DNA of 64,000 nt from JAFGBI01 sp964454025 (lineage in GTDB: Bacteria > Myxococcota_A > Polyangia > Polyangiales > Polyangiaceae). The position numbers and the translations under genes are program-made. Below, in pieces: positions 26,158-34,014 of the stretch. The notes beneath the pieces were generated by a model. The model saw only the letters and a list, made by a program, of their open reading frames with translations, had not been told where the DNA came from and did no database searches. The DNA is taken from NCBI GenBank assembly GCA_964454025.1, contig CAYVRP010000023.1, positions 18,702-82,701 on the forward strand. Reading direction: 5' to 3'. How positions within the stretch are numbered: position 1 is the first letter of the stretch; each line of letters starts with the position of its first letter.

Positions 26158-27228
26158 GTGCACGAGGTGCGCTCCTCGTCGCCCCTCGTCGGCGCGTCGT
26201 CCTTCTCCGCTCGCCTGCGCGTTGCGCTCCGGCGTGAGTGGTGCTTCGCGCGGGCGTTGTGGCGGCGCCTCGGGGGGCGCCTCGGGGCCCTGCTGGTGCT
26301 GCTGCTCGTCGGCGGGGCCCTGTTTCGTCACTACGAGCCGGATCGCGTCTTCTCCTACGTGCAGGCGGTCTACTACACCCTCAGCCTGGTGTTCGGGAAC
26401 CCGCCCGAGGACTACCCGACCCCGGTGGCGCTGCAGGTGCTGTTCTTCGCGCTGCCGGTCCTGGGCCTCACGGTGCTGGTAGGGAGCGTGGTGGAGGTCG
26501 CGGAGGTGCTGCGCGGGCGCCGGCAGAACGACCGCATGTGGAGTGCAGCCATGGCCGAGAGCATGTCGCACCACGTCATCCTGGTGGGGCTGGGCCGCGT
26601 CGGCTGGCGCTCCTACTGCGTGCTGCGGGGGTTCGGCGTCCCCCTGGTGGTGATCGTGCTCCACGAGGAGGGCGAGTTCGTGGCCGACGCGCGGCGCGCG
26701 GGGACGCCCGTGCTGGTGGGCGACGCTCGCCGCGACGCCCTCCTGGAGGCCGCCGGCGTCCGGCGCGCACGAGCCCTCATCGCGGCGACCAACGATGACC
26801 TCGCCAACCTCGAGATGGCGCTCGACGCGCGCCGGCTCCACGACTCGATCCGGGTGGTCCTGCGCATGTTCGATCAGACGATGGCCAACAAGGTGAAGGA
26901 CCGGTTCGCGATCCCCGCCGCCTGGAGCTCGGCCGCGCTCGCGGGCCCCACCTTCGCGGCCTCCGCGGTGACCCCGAACTTCGTGGCGTCCACCGTGGTC
27001 GACCAGCACCTCGTGGTCATGGTGACGCACGTGGTCGCCGAGGGCAGCGCCTGGTGCGGCCGCACGCTGGCCGAGATCGGGGAGGCGGATCGGGTCGTCT
27101 TCGTGAAGCTCGAGCGGTCGGACGGGGAGGCGCGCATGTTCCCTCCGCCCAGCACCGCGCTCCGGGCCGGCGACTCGGTGGTCGTGCAGGGGCTCTACGA
27201 CGACCTGCTTCGGCTCGCCGTCGCCTGA
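26158..27228 (+). CDS. K+ channel-like membrane protein with RCK/TrkA-N domain, non-canonical filter
   Basis: This 356-residue protein has a basic N-terminus, TM1 at about 41-57, a pore-helix-like segment (YVQAVYYTLSLVFG, 67-80) and TM2 at about 91-115. A cytosolic RCK/TrkA-N NAD-binding domain follows, with HVILVGLGRVGWRSY near 139-153, ALIAATNDDLANLEMAL, and a TrkA-C-like end (TLAEIGEADRVVFVKLER and AGDSVVVQG). This is the architecture of two-TM potassium channels. The usual TVGYGD selectivity filter is absent: the sequence reads VFGNPPEDYP. It could therefore conduct something else or be a regulatory relative. GTG 26158 is a choice among several starts. Confidence 0.8.
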   Translation: MHEVRSSSPLVGASSFSARLRVALRREWCFARALWRRLGGRLGALLVLLLVGGALFRHYEPDRVFSYVQAVYYTLSLVFGNPPEDYPTPVALQVLFFALPVLGLTVLVGSVVEVAEVLRGRRQNDRMWSAAMAESMSHHVILVGLGRVGWRSYCVLRGFGVPLVVIVLHEEGEFVADARRAGTPVLVGDARRDALLEAAGVRRARALIAATNDDLANLEMALDARRLHDSIRVVLRMFDQTMANKVKDRFAIPAAWSSAALAGPTFAASAVTPNFVASTVVDQHLVVMVTHVVAEGSAWCGRTLAEIGEADRVVFVKLERSDGEARMFPPPSTALRAGDSVVVQGLYDDLLRLAVA

Positions 27229-27421
27229 GTCGGTCCCGGGCTCGCCTCCGCTCGCGCCGGGAGCCGGCGCGCGGGCGGTCCGGCTGCACCGACCGGGCGC
27301 GGGGGACGGGGTCACCAAGTGGCCACGGGGCTTACCGGCCGGTCGGGTCGCACCCCGGTGCCAGGCCCCGCGACGGAGTTGCCTCGAACCCCGGCCCCAT
27401 AGCAATTCTTGCCGGAGAGCC

Positions 27422-28558
27422 GTGCGGATCCTCTACGGGGTGGTGGGCGAGGGCATGGGTCACGCGACCCGGAGCCGCGTCGTGATCGAGCAGCTGCTCC
27501 GGCGCGGGCACGAGGTGCGCGTCGTCGTCTCGGGTCGCGCGCACCGGTTCCTGCGCGAGCGGCTCCGCGACTACCCGCGCGCCTCGCTCGAGGAGATCCA
27601 GGGCTTCCGGCTCGTCTACCACAACAACCGGCTCGACAAGCGCGACAGCCTGCTCTCCCAGCTCCGGGGCGCGCCTCACGACCTCACGCAGAACCTCCGC
27701 GTCTATCGGAAGGTCGCCGAGGACGGCATGCAGCCCGAGCTCGTGATCAGCGATTTCGAGTCGTGGGCGGCCTTGTACGCCGTCAACCATTTCTTGCCCG
27801 TGATCAGCCTCGACAACCTGCAGATCATCACCCGCTGCCAGCACCCGGCGGCGGTGACGGGCTCCCCGAGCATCAACAACCGCCTGATCAACCTGGCGGT
27901 GAGCCTGAAGGTCCCGGGCGTCTCGCACTACGTCATCACGACCTTCTTCTTCCCGCCGGTGATGAAGCCGCGCACCACCCTCGTCCCACCCATCCTCCGG
28001 CGCGAGATCATCGAGGCCCGCCGCGAGCCCGGGGAGCACGTCGTCGTCTACCAGACGTCGGAGAGCAACGAGGACCTCCTCCCCGTCCTGCGCCGCCTGG
28101 GGCACGAGTTTCGCGTCTACGGCATGGGTCGGGTCGGTACGGAGGGGAACGTCACCTTGCGCGAATTCTCCGAGGCCGGCTTCGTCGAGGATCTGCGCAC
28201 GGCGCGGGCCGTCATCGCGGGCGGCGGCTTCACCGTGCTGAGCGAGGCCGTCTCCCTCGGGGTGCCCGTGCTCAGCGTGCCCATCCAGCAGCAGTTCGAG
28301 CAGGAGCTCAACGCACGCTACCTCGCCCACCTCGGGTACGGAGCGTGGGCCCCGGCCCTCGACTGTGACGTGATCGAGGGCTTCCTGGCGCGCACCGACG
28401 AATACGCCCAGGAGCTTGCCGCGTTCGCGCGCCCGGACAACGAGATGGTCTTCGCCTGCCTCGACGAGCTGCTCGCCCGCGCCGCGAGCGGTGACCTCCG
28501 CCCGGCCTGGCTCGACAGCCCCGCGATGGGCAAGTGGCTTCCGCTGCGCCCGCCGTGA
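27422..28558 (+). CDS. MJ1255/VC2487-type glycosyltransferase
   Basis: This 378-residue GT-B protein starts RILYGVVGEGMGHATRSRVV, the GxGHATR signature of the MJ1255/VC2487 family (TIGR00661-like). Later motifs are LVISDFESWAALYA, QTSESNEDLLP, and the donor-binding FVEDLRTARAVIAGGGFTVLSEAVSLGVPVLSVPI. The family probably uses UDP-sugars. The acceptor is not known. GTG 27422 is directly followed by the conserved strand. A small lipoprotein gene follows 12 bases later and could be in the same transcript. Confidence 0.78.
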   Translation: MRILYGVVGEGMGHATRSRVVIEQLLRRGHEVRVVVSGRAHRFLRERLRDYPRASLEEIQGFRLVYHNNRLDKRDSLLSQLRGAPHDLTQNLRVYRKVAEDGMQPELVISDFESWAALYAVNHFLPVISLDNLQIITRCQHPAAVTGSPSINNRLINLAVSLKVPGVSHYVITTFFFPPVMKPRTTLVPPILRREIIEARREPGEHVVVYQTSESNEDLLPVLRRLGHEFRVYGMGRVGTEGNVTLREFSEAGFVEDLRTARAVIAGGGFTVLSEAVSLGVPVLSVPIQQQFEQELNARYLAHLGYGAWAPALDCDVIEGFLARTDEYAQELAAFARPDNEMVFACLDELLARAASGDLRPAWLDSPAMGKWLPLRPP

Positions 28559-28570
28559 TATGAGGTGCTC

Positions 28571-29122
28571 ATGGCGCGTCGCGTTCTTCCTGTCCTCGCC
28601 GGCCCCGTTCTGCTCGTTGCGGCTTGCGGCTCCCGGCTCCCGCCCGAGGGCACGCCCGGAGAGACGCCGGCGCCAGACGTGGTTCCCGTGATCACGTCCC
28701 GGGACTCGACGCCGGCCGTCGCGGCTGCCAGCGCGGTTCCTGCCCCGTCGGCGACCGCAACGCCGCCGGCGTCCGGGGAACCCGCGGCGCCCCGCGCGCC
28801 CGTCGGTTCCGCCGCCCCTGCGGGGGGAGGAAGGAGGCCGGCCGACTCGGCGCGCGCGGCGAACGACTCCGCCGCCGGGCCGTTCACGGGCAGGTCGCGG
28901 CCGAGCCGGGGCCAGGTCGCTCGAGCAGGATCCAGTGCGCGAACGGGTCCGCGCGCAGGGCGAGCACGACCGTGCCGTCCTCGACCGGCAGCGCCTCGGC
29001 GCGGTTCGCCGCGCCAGGACGCAACCGCCGTGCGCAGCGACAGCCGGTTCGCAGGCGCAGGAGCCCCGTCACGGGCTCGGACCGGAGCGGGAGCTCGGCC
29101 GAGCTCGTCGTCTGCGCCGTGA
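28571..29122 (+). CDS. predicted lipoprotein, possibly degraded at its 3' end
   Basis: The N-terminus MARRVLPVLAGPVLLVAACG is a clear lipoprotein signal with lipobox VAAC, and the next ~75 residues are Pro/Ala/Thr-rich as in surface linkers. From about base 28884 the frame runs antisense through the C-terminal part of the GH5-like gene, and the residues become Arg/Ser-rich and not protein-like. The true gene may therefore be truncated or frame-shifted and only the first ~100 codons be meaningful. ATG 28571 is 12 bases after the glycosyltransferase stop; GTG 28565 is an alternative. Confidence 0.4.
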   Translation: MARRVLPVLAGPVLLVAACGSRLPPEGTPGETPAPDVVPVITSRDSTPAVAAASAVPAPSATATPPASGEPAAPRAPVGSAAPAGGGRRPADSARAANDSAAGPFTGRSRPSRGQVARAGSSARTGPRAGRARPCRPRPAAPRRGSPRQDATAVRSDSRFAGAGAPSRARTGAGARPSSSSAP

Positions 29123-31694
29123 CCGTCACCAGCAGCCGGGAGGAGGCCTCGATCGGCGCGCCGGCGAGGCTGGTCACCACGACGGTCGCCTTGCCGGTGT
29201 CGAGGGCCATGCTCACCGCGCTCAGGTCGACGGTTCGACCGCCGATCCAGCCGCTCGCGGCCTGTGTACGCGGGGTATCGATCAGCTGGTAGCCGCCGAG
29301 CAGGCTCCGGATCAGCTCCCCCGTGTCCGACACCACCTGGGTCGCGTTCGCGACCAGGAACGAGCGGCCGGGATCCGTGACGACGACCTGCCCTTCGGGC
29401 TTGGCGAGGGTGTCCCAGCCGAGCTCCGGGGTGTCGGGCAGCCCGATCACCAGGCGGCTCTGCTCGGTGAGGGTGCGGATGGCGGCGCTGGTTTCCGGGG
29501 AAACCACGCTTCCGTAGAGCGTGGCCGCGTCGAGCTCGAGGCGGTAGGTCCGCTTCGCCGTCGCCACGTCCCCACGGCGGAACAGGAGCGCCGCCGCGGG
29601 TGTCTGCGTCATCAGCGCGGGGTCGTGGGCGGCGGCCCACTGATCCACCCGCGCGGGCGACGAGCCGGGAGGGTCCTGCTGGTAGGCGTACTGCATCACC
29701 ATGTCCCAGCCCTGCAGCGCGCCGAGGGACGCGACGTAGAGCGGGGCCGCGAAGCGGTCCTTGGTCGGCCAGGTGACGTTCCACTCCGTGACCGAGAGCG
29801 GGAAGTCCGCGACCTGCGCGGCGGCGATCCAGTGCACGAACGTCGCGGTGGACCGGGGATCCTGGCTCAAGAACTCACCCTCCCCGTAGGCGTGCACGTC
29901 GATGATGTCCCCGGTCGTCAACGACGGGAGGGAGAAGGTGGGGTTGTTGCCCCAGGTGTTGGTGGTCGCGACCAGCGCGTTCACGCCGAGGCTCCGCAGC
30001 AGGTCCCGCGAGCGCACGAACTGCTGCCGTTCCAGCTCGTTGAGCAGGAGCTTCGAGGGGCCCGGCTCCCACGTGCGCAGGACCCGGTCGCGTGGCAGGC
30101 CGGTCCTCGCCGCGAACTCGGCGGCGCGGGCCTCGAACATCGCGGTGTGGGTGGGGTTCGGCTTGTCCCGCAGCATCTTGTTGCCGAAGTGGTGGGTCAG
30201 GTCGTTCTCGTTGGTCAGGAGCACTGCCACCACGGCGGGGTCCTCGGCCAGGGAGAGCCCGGTGTGGGGATTCTTGCGGGTCAGGTACTGGCGGGCGAAG
30301 TCGCGCTCGGCGGCCTCGAGGTCGGGGTTGACGTAGTCGAAGCCCCGGCTGTCGCTGCGGTCGACCTCCTCGAACGCGCGGATCCCGTCGCCGGGCCCGA
30401 ACTTCCTCCCCACGTGGAGATCGATCCAGATGTAGATGCCCTGCTCCTTCAGGGCTCGCACCCAGCGGCCGAGCGCCGCGAACGAGGTGGGGTCGATGGC
30501 CTTGGTGTTCGGGCCCGGCGCGAAGATGTTCGGGCTCACCCACGGCGAGTCGTGGTGGTGCAGCCGGACGAGGTTATAGCCGAGCTGGGAGAGACGCCGC
30601 GCGACCGCCGACACGTCGGCATCGCTGCCGCCGAACAGGGCGTAGGCCGTGAGGTTGGTTCCCCAGAATCGCGCGGGCGTTCCGTCGGCGAAGGCGAGGC
30701 GATCGTGGTCGCGCCGGAGCCGGCCATGGCTGCCGGCGGGGCCGTGCGCGCGGTTGAGGAAGCTGCCGTCGGGTCCCGCAGTCCGATCGACGGCGACCGG
30801 CCAGTCACGCGCCGGCGGCGCGTACGGCAGCCCCGCCTGGGTGCGGACGATCCCTCCCTCGGGCAGCGTCACCTTCATCACCTGCCGTCGCCGGCCGCGC
30901 TCGATGCGGTCCGCGTACAACAGGCAGCGGATCTCGAAGACGTTGCCGCGCTCCGCGTAGACCCGCGGCAACGGCGGTGAGAACGAGACACGCAGCTCGC
31001 CCCCCGTTCTCGCCGCCCAGGCGAAGCCCTCGCCCTCCGGCAGCACGACGGGCTTGCCCTGCATCGCGGGGTGATCAGTGAGCTTGAAAGAGAAGCCGCC
31101 CCCGATCACGGGCGCCAGATCGGAGCCCGCCTCGAGGTCGTACACGACCTCGAGGGAGTTGCCTTCCGCGCGCCGGAAGGTCGCGGTCCACCGCAGGTCG
31201 AGCTCCTCGTTGCGGCCTCGCGCCTGGGCCGGAGCTTCGGAGCCTTCGGAGACGAGGCTCACCTCGGTGTGCGCCCACTGCCAGTCCCTCCGCCAGAACA
31301 CCCAGGTCGGGTGCGCGAGCGCGGCGGCGCCGAAATCGATCCCGATCGCGCCGTCCTCGTCGGGGCTCGCCACGAAGGTCTGGGGCACCTCGTAGGGGAC
31401 CGCCGGCTTCGCCGTCCGGACGGACACCGAGGGAACGGGCGGCGCGGGGAGTTCGGGGGCCGCAGCCACGCTGGCGCCCGTCGCCGGCGCGCGGCGCCGC
31501 TCGACCGGGAGGTAGCTGCCGCGGCGGCCGCAGGCCGCGGCGCCGAGGAGTCCCATGCAGGCTGCGGCGACGACGAGGCCCCGGACCCGTCGGGTGCGGA
31601 GCCAGGCTCGGTCGCCCGCCGTCGCGGCAGGTTCGGCGGGGTTGCGCGGGGCACGGCGTGGACGGACAAAGCTCGGCGGCGCCATGGCGCGCAT
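28884..31694 (-). CDS. GH5-like glycoside hydrolase, predicted surface lipoprotein
   Basis: The 936-residue protein has a basic N-terminus followed by a lipoprotein-like signal (LVVAAACMGLLGAAACG), so it is probably lipid-anchored outside the cytoplasm. About 330 N-terminal residues form a beta-rich region. A TIM-barrel domain then follows with RFWGTNLTAYALFGG, NLVRLHHHDSPWVSP, and GIYIWIDLHVG. The acid/base candidate is E496 in LTNEND and the nucleophile candidate is E637 in SVTEWN, in the order and positions expected for a GH5/GH-A clan enzyme. Beta-rich C-terminal repeats close the protein. Substrate is unknown, possibly a beta-glucan or mannan. The start is ATG 31694 or 31685. It is divergent from ruvC. 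Confidence 0.75.
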   Translation of the reverse strand: MRAMAPPSFVRPRRAPRNPAEPAATAGDRAWLRTRRVRGLVVAAACMGLLGAAACGRRGSYLPVERRRAPATGASVAAAPELPAPPVPSVSVRTAKPAVPYEVPQTFVASPDEDGAIGIDFGAAALAHPTWVFWRRDWQWAHTEVSLVSEGSEAPAQARGRNEELDLRWTATFRRAEGNSLEVVYDLEAGSDLAPVIGGGFSFKLTDHPAMQGKPVVLPEGEGFAWAARTGGELRVSFSPPLPRVYAERGNVFEIRCLLYADRIERGRRRQVMKVTLPEGGIVRTQAGLPYAPPARDWPVAVDRTAGPDGSFLNRAHGPAGSHGRLRRDHDRLAFADGTPARFWGTNLTAYALFGGSDADVSAVARRLSQLGYNLVRLHHHDSPWVSPNIFAPGPNTKAIDPTSFAALGRWVRALKEQGIYIWIDLHVGRKFGPGDGIRAFEEVDRSDSRGFDYVNPDLEAAERDFARQYLTRKNPHTGLSLAEDPAVVAVLLTNENDLTHHFGNKMLRDKPNPTHTAMFEARAAEFAARTGLPRDRVLRTWEPGPSKLLLNELERQQFVRSRDLLRSLGVNALVATTNTWGNNPTFSLPSLTTGDIIDVHAYGEGEFLSQDPRSTATFVHWIAAAQVADFPLSVTEWNVTWPTKDRFAAPLYVASLGALQGWDMVMQYAYQQDPPGSSPARVDQWAAAHDPALMTQTPAAALLFRRGDVATAKRTYRLELDAATLYGSVVSPETSAAIRTLTEQSRLVIGLPDTPELGWDTLAKPEGQVVVTDPGRSFLVANATQVVSDTGELIRSLLGGYQLIDTPRTQAASGWIGGRTVDLSAVSMALDTGKATVVVTSLAGAPIEASSRLLVTVTAQTTSSAELPLRSEPVTGLLRLRTGCRCARRLRPGAANRAEALPVEDGTVVLALRADPFAHWILLERPGPGSAATCP

Positions 31695-31918
31695 GGTGGA
31701 GTGCCTCGCCAGCGCCGGCAACGCCGACCTGTTCGCCGTCCCTGGTCGCGTTCGTGGAGCGCTCAGCGGGATCCGATCCTCGGGGCCAGGCACCGTGCGC
31801 TCGGGTGGGGGCGGACCCGGCGCGGCGCCGGGCCACCCGTGGGGATCCCTCGCCCGTCGCCCGACGGCGCTCGCGACGCGCACTAGGCGGATCTGCCCGT
31901 GGCTGCTATCGCTCCCTC

Positions 31919-32494
31919 GTGCTGGCGCTCGGCATCGACCCCGGGACCCGTCACCTCGGCTGGGGGCTCGTGCGTCGCGACGGCGCGCGGCTGCGTCACG
32001 TCGCGCATGGGACCCTGCACCTCGACGCGGCCGCGCCGCTCGCCTCGCGCCTCCTCGACCTCGATCGGAGCCTGTCCGGCCTGCTCATCGAGCACCACCC
32101 CGACGTGGCCGCCGTCGAGACGATCTTCTTCCACAAGGACGCGCAGGCGGCCGCCAAGCTCGGGCACGCCCGCGGGGTCGTGCTGCTCGCCCTCGCGCGG
32201 CAAGGGATCAAGACCTTCGAGTACGCGCCGGCGCGCGTGAAGCGCACCATCGCGGGCACCGGCCAGGCGAAGAAGGTGCAGGTCGCCCGCATGGTGTGCG
32301 CCCTGCTCGGGCTCGCCGCCGCGCCGGGCGCCGACGCCGCCGACGCCCTCGCCCTCGCCTTGACGCACCTCCGGGGCGGGCACCTCACGGCCGCTCTGGC
32401 GGCGCCTCGAGCAGCGCTGGCGCGAGGGCATCGGGGCAAGTCGCGAGGCCGGTCGATTCTGCGCGCGCTCGCCAGCGAGCGCGGCACCCGATGA
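31919..32494 (+). CDS. ruvC: Holliday junction resolvase RuvC
   Basis: RuvC cleaves Holliday junctions symmetrically during recombination, together with RuvAB. The 191-residue protein begins LALGIDPGTRHLGWG with the first catalytic Asp at residue 7, has VETIFFHKDAQAAAKLGHARG with Glu 67, and ends with the pair in GADAADALALALTH (Asp 139 and Asp 142). Length and motifs match the family. GTG 31919 is used so that the first strand starts at residue 2. ruvA and ruvB are not next to it, which is less common than the usual ruvC-ruvA-ruvB arrangement. Confidence 0.93.
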   Translation: MLALGIDPGTRHLGWGLVRRDGARLRHVAHGTLHLDAAAPLASRLLDLDRSLSGLLIEHHPDVAAVETIFFHKDAQAAAKLGHARGVVLLALARQGIKTFEYAPARVKRTIAGTGQAKKVQVARMVCALLGLAAAPGADAADALALALTHLRGGHLTAALAAPRAALARGHRGKSRGRSILRALASERGTR

Positions 32495-32831
32495 CGGCCA
32501 TCGCCTCCGCAGGGACCTTCGCGAGGCCCCGGACGGTTGACGGCGCGCGGGCGGCCCCAGGGCCTACTGGCGGCTCTGACCCCTGCTTCCCCACCCATTT
32601 CTCGCGTCCTTCTCCGAGGGAATGACGTCGGAATAGTGCCCTGAAGTTCAGCGGTCGGCTGGCCGGCCTCGCATTGGGGGCGGTGGCAGCGAATCTTCCT
32701 GCCCGTCCTCGCGTCTGTATGTGTGCGCTCGTTCCTGTTAGCTGTGGTGCCGGGCGGTCGTGCTACGGCTCTGCATCAGGTTCGGGGTGCGCCGGGCTTC
32801 CCGGCGCCCTCGAGGCGCACGAGAGAACGTC
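32495..32831. other. 337-base region without a gene
   Basis: Sequence between ruvC and lolA. I see no RNA fold, repeat or credible reading frame, only short GC-rich ORFs. It presumably holds the lolA promoter, but I could not identify convincing hexamers. Confidence 0.35.
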
Positions 32832-33533
32832 ATGAAGCAGAAGTGGTCCCCCTCCCTGTTGGCATCGCTCGTCATTCTGGGCGCGCTCTCCGGGCGACCC
32901 GCGCTCGGTCAGGCTCCGTCCGCGGCGCCGCCTCAGGCGGCCCTGCCCGAGCCCTCCGCGAGCGAGATCGCGGACCGTGTGCAGGCCTTCTACGACCGAA
33001 CCACCGTGTTCAAGGCGGATTTCCAGCAGCGCTACTGGGTGAAGGCCTACGACAAGACCAAGGACAGTCGGGGTCAGGTGATCTTCAAGAAGCCCGGCAT
33101 GATGAGCTGGCGTTACACCAACAACGGCAACCGCGTCGTCTCCGACGGCGTCGTCGTCAAGGTGTACGAGCGCGACGCCCGGCAGATGTACGAGCAACGG
33201 CTGAAGGACAGCCAGTACCCCGCCGCCCTGAGCTTCCTGACGGGCGGGGCGAAGCTGAAGCAGGAGTTCTCGCTGCGCAAGCTGAACGCTCGGGACCTCC
33301 GGTTCGAGGGCGGCTACGTCCTCGAGGCGGAGCCGAAGCAGCCCACCGCGGCCTATCAGAAGCTGCTGCTCTTCATCGACGGCCGCACCGCCCAGGTGAG
33401 GCGGGTGCTCCTGCTCGACGCCCAGGGCAACCGCAATCGCTTCGACTTCGAGAGCCCGGTGGTCAACGCCCGCGTTCCGGACAGCGAGTTCACCTTCGAG
33501 CCGCCTCCGGATACGCAGATCATCAGACCCTGA
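32832..33533 (+). CDS. lolA: outer-membrane lipoprotein carrier LolA
   Basis: LolA shuttles lipoproteins across the periplasm from the inner membrane Lol complex to the outer membrane. The 233-residue protein has a signal peptide (MKQKWSPSLLASLVILGALSG, cleaved near ALGQA). The LolA fold is visible in the motifs FYDRTTVFKADFQQRYWVKA, GQVIFKKPGMMSWRYT, VSDGVVVKVYERDARQM, SFLTGGAKLKQEF and DAQGNRNRFDFESPVVN. ATG 32832 was chosen over upstream in-frame starts because it starts exactly at the signal peptide. The window's many predicted lipoproteins, including the glycoside hydrolases, need such a carrier. Confidence 0.87.
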   Translation: MKQKWSPSLLASLVILGALSGRPALGQAPSAAPPQAALPEPSASEIADRVQAFYDRTTVFKADFQQRYWVKAYDKTKDSRGQVIFKKPGMMSWRYTNNGNRVVSDGVVVKVYERDARQMYEQRLKDSQYPAALSFLTGGAKLKQEFSLRKLNARDLRFEGGYVLEAEPKQPTAAYQKLLLFIDGRTAQVRRVLLLDAQGNRNRFDFESPVVNARVPDSEFTFEPPPDTQIIRP

Positions 33534-33556
33534 GCTCGGCGCGCCGCGCCGGCCGG

Positions 33557-33841
33557 CTACTTTCCTGCGGCTGCTGCCTTCTCCTCCGGAGAGAGCTTGT
33601 TGGCCGGGCTGTACGTCTGCGTTGGCGGCGGTTCGTGCGCGGCCGGCTCCTTCGCTTCTGGCTCCTCGCCCTCGTCGAAGCTCATGCCGACTTCCATCTC
33701 GCCGGTCGGCGAGAACGGCTCCGATGCCGCCTCGGCAGCGGGCGAACCCACCGGCTCCTCCGTCTTCCCTTGCTTGGCCGCGCAGGCGGCGAGCAGCAGC
33801 GACCCCGCGCAAGCGACCTTAGACCAGGCATGCCCTCGCAT
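33557..33841 (-). CDS. small predicted lipoprotein with strong ribosome binding site
   Basis: This 94-residue protein starts MRGHAWSKVACAGSLLLAAC, a lipoprotein signal with Cys near residue 20. The mature part is acidic and Pro/Glu/Ala-rich (EPVGSPAAEAASEP, EGEEPEAKEPAAHEPPP), suggesting an extended, flexible envelope protein. An AGGAGGAGG run at 33847-33855 precedes the ATG, an unusually strong Shine-Dalgarno for this window, and decides the start over the longer frame to 34018. The gene lies tail-to-tail with lolA, 23 bases apart. Function unknown. Confidence 0.65.
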   Translation of the reverse strand: MRGHAWSKVACAGSLLLAACAAKQGKTEEPVGSPAAEAASEPFSPTGEMEVGMSFDEGEEPEAKEPAAHEPPPTQTYSPANKLSPEEKAAAAGK

Positions 33842-34014
33842 CGTCACCTCCTCCTCGAGTGAGCGATGGCAAGGAGCGTACCCGTTGCCCCGCGCGGCGC
33901 ACGCGCCGGCAACGGGTGCGAGGGGGGGGCGGGGGGTGCAGCTTCCCCCCAATCCGCCGAGGCCGGGACTCACTCCGGCTGATGGCGCGGGTCGGTGGGC
34001 GGAGCGTACCCCGC

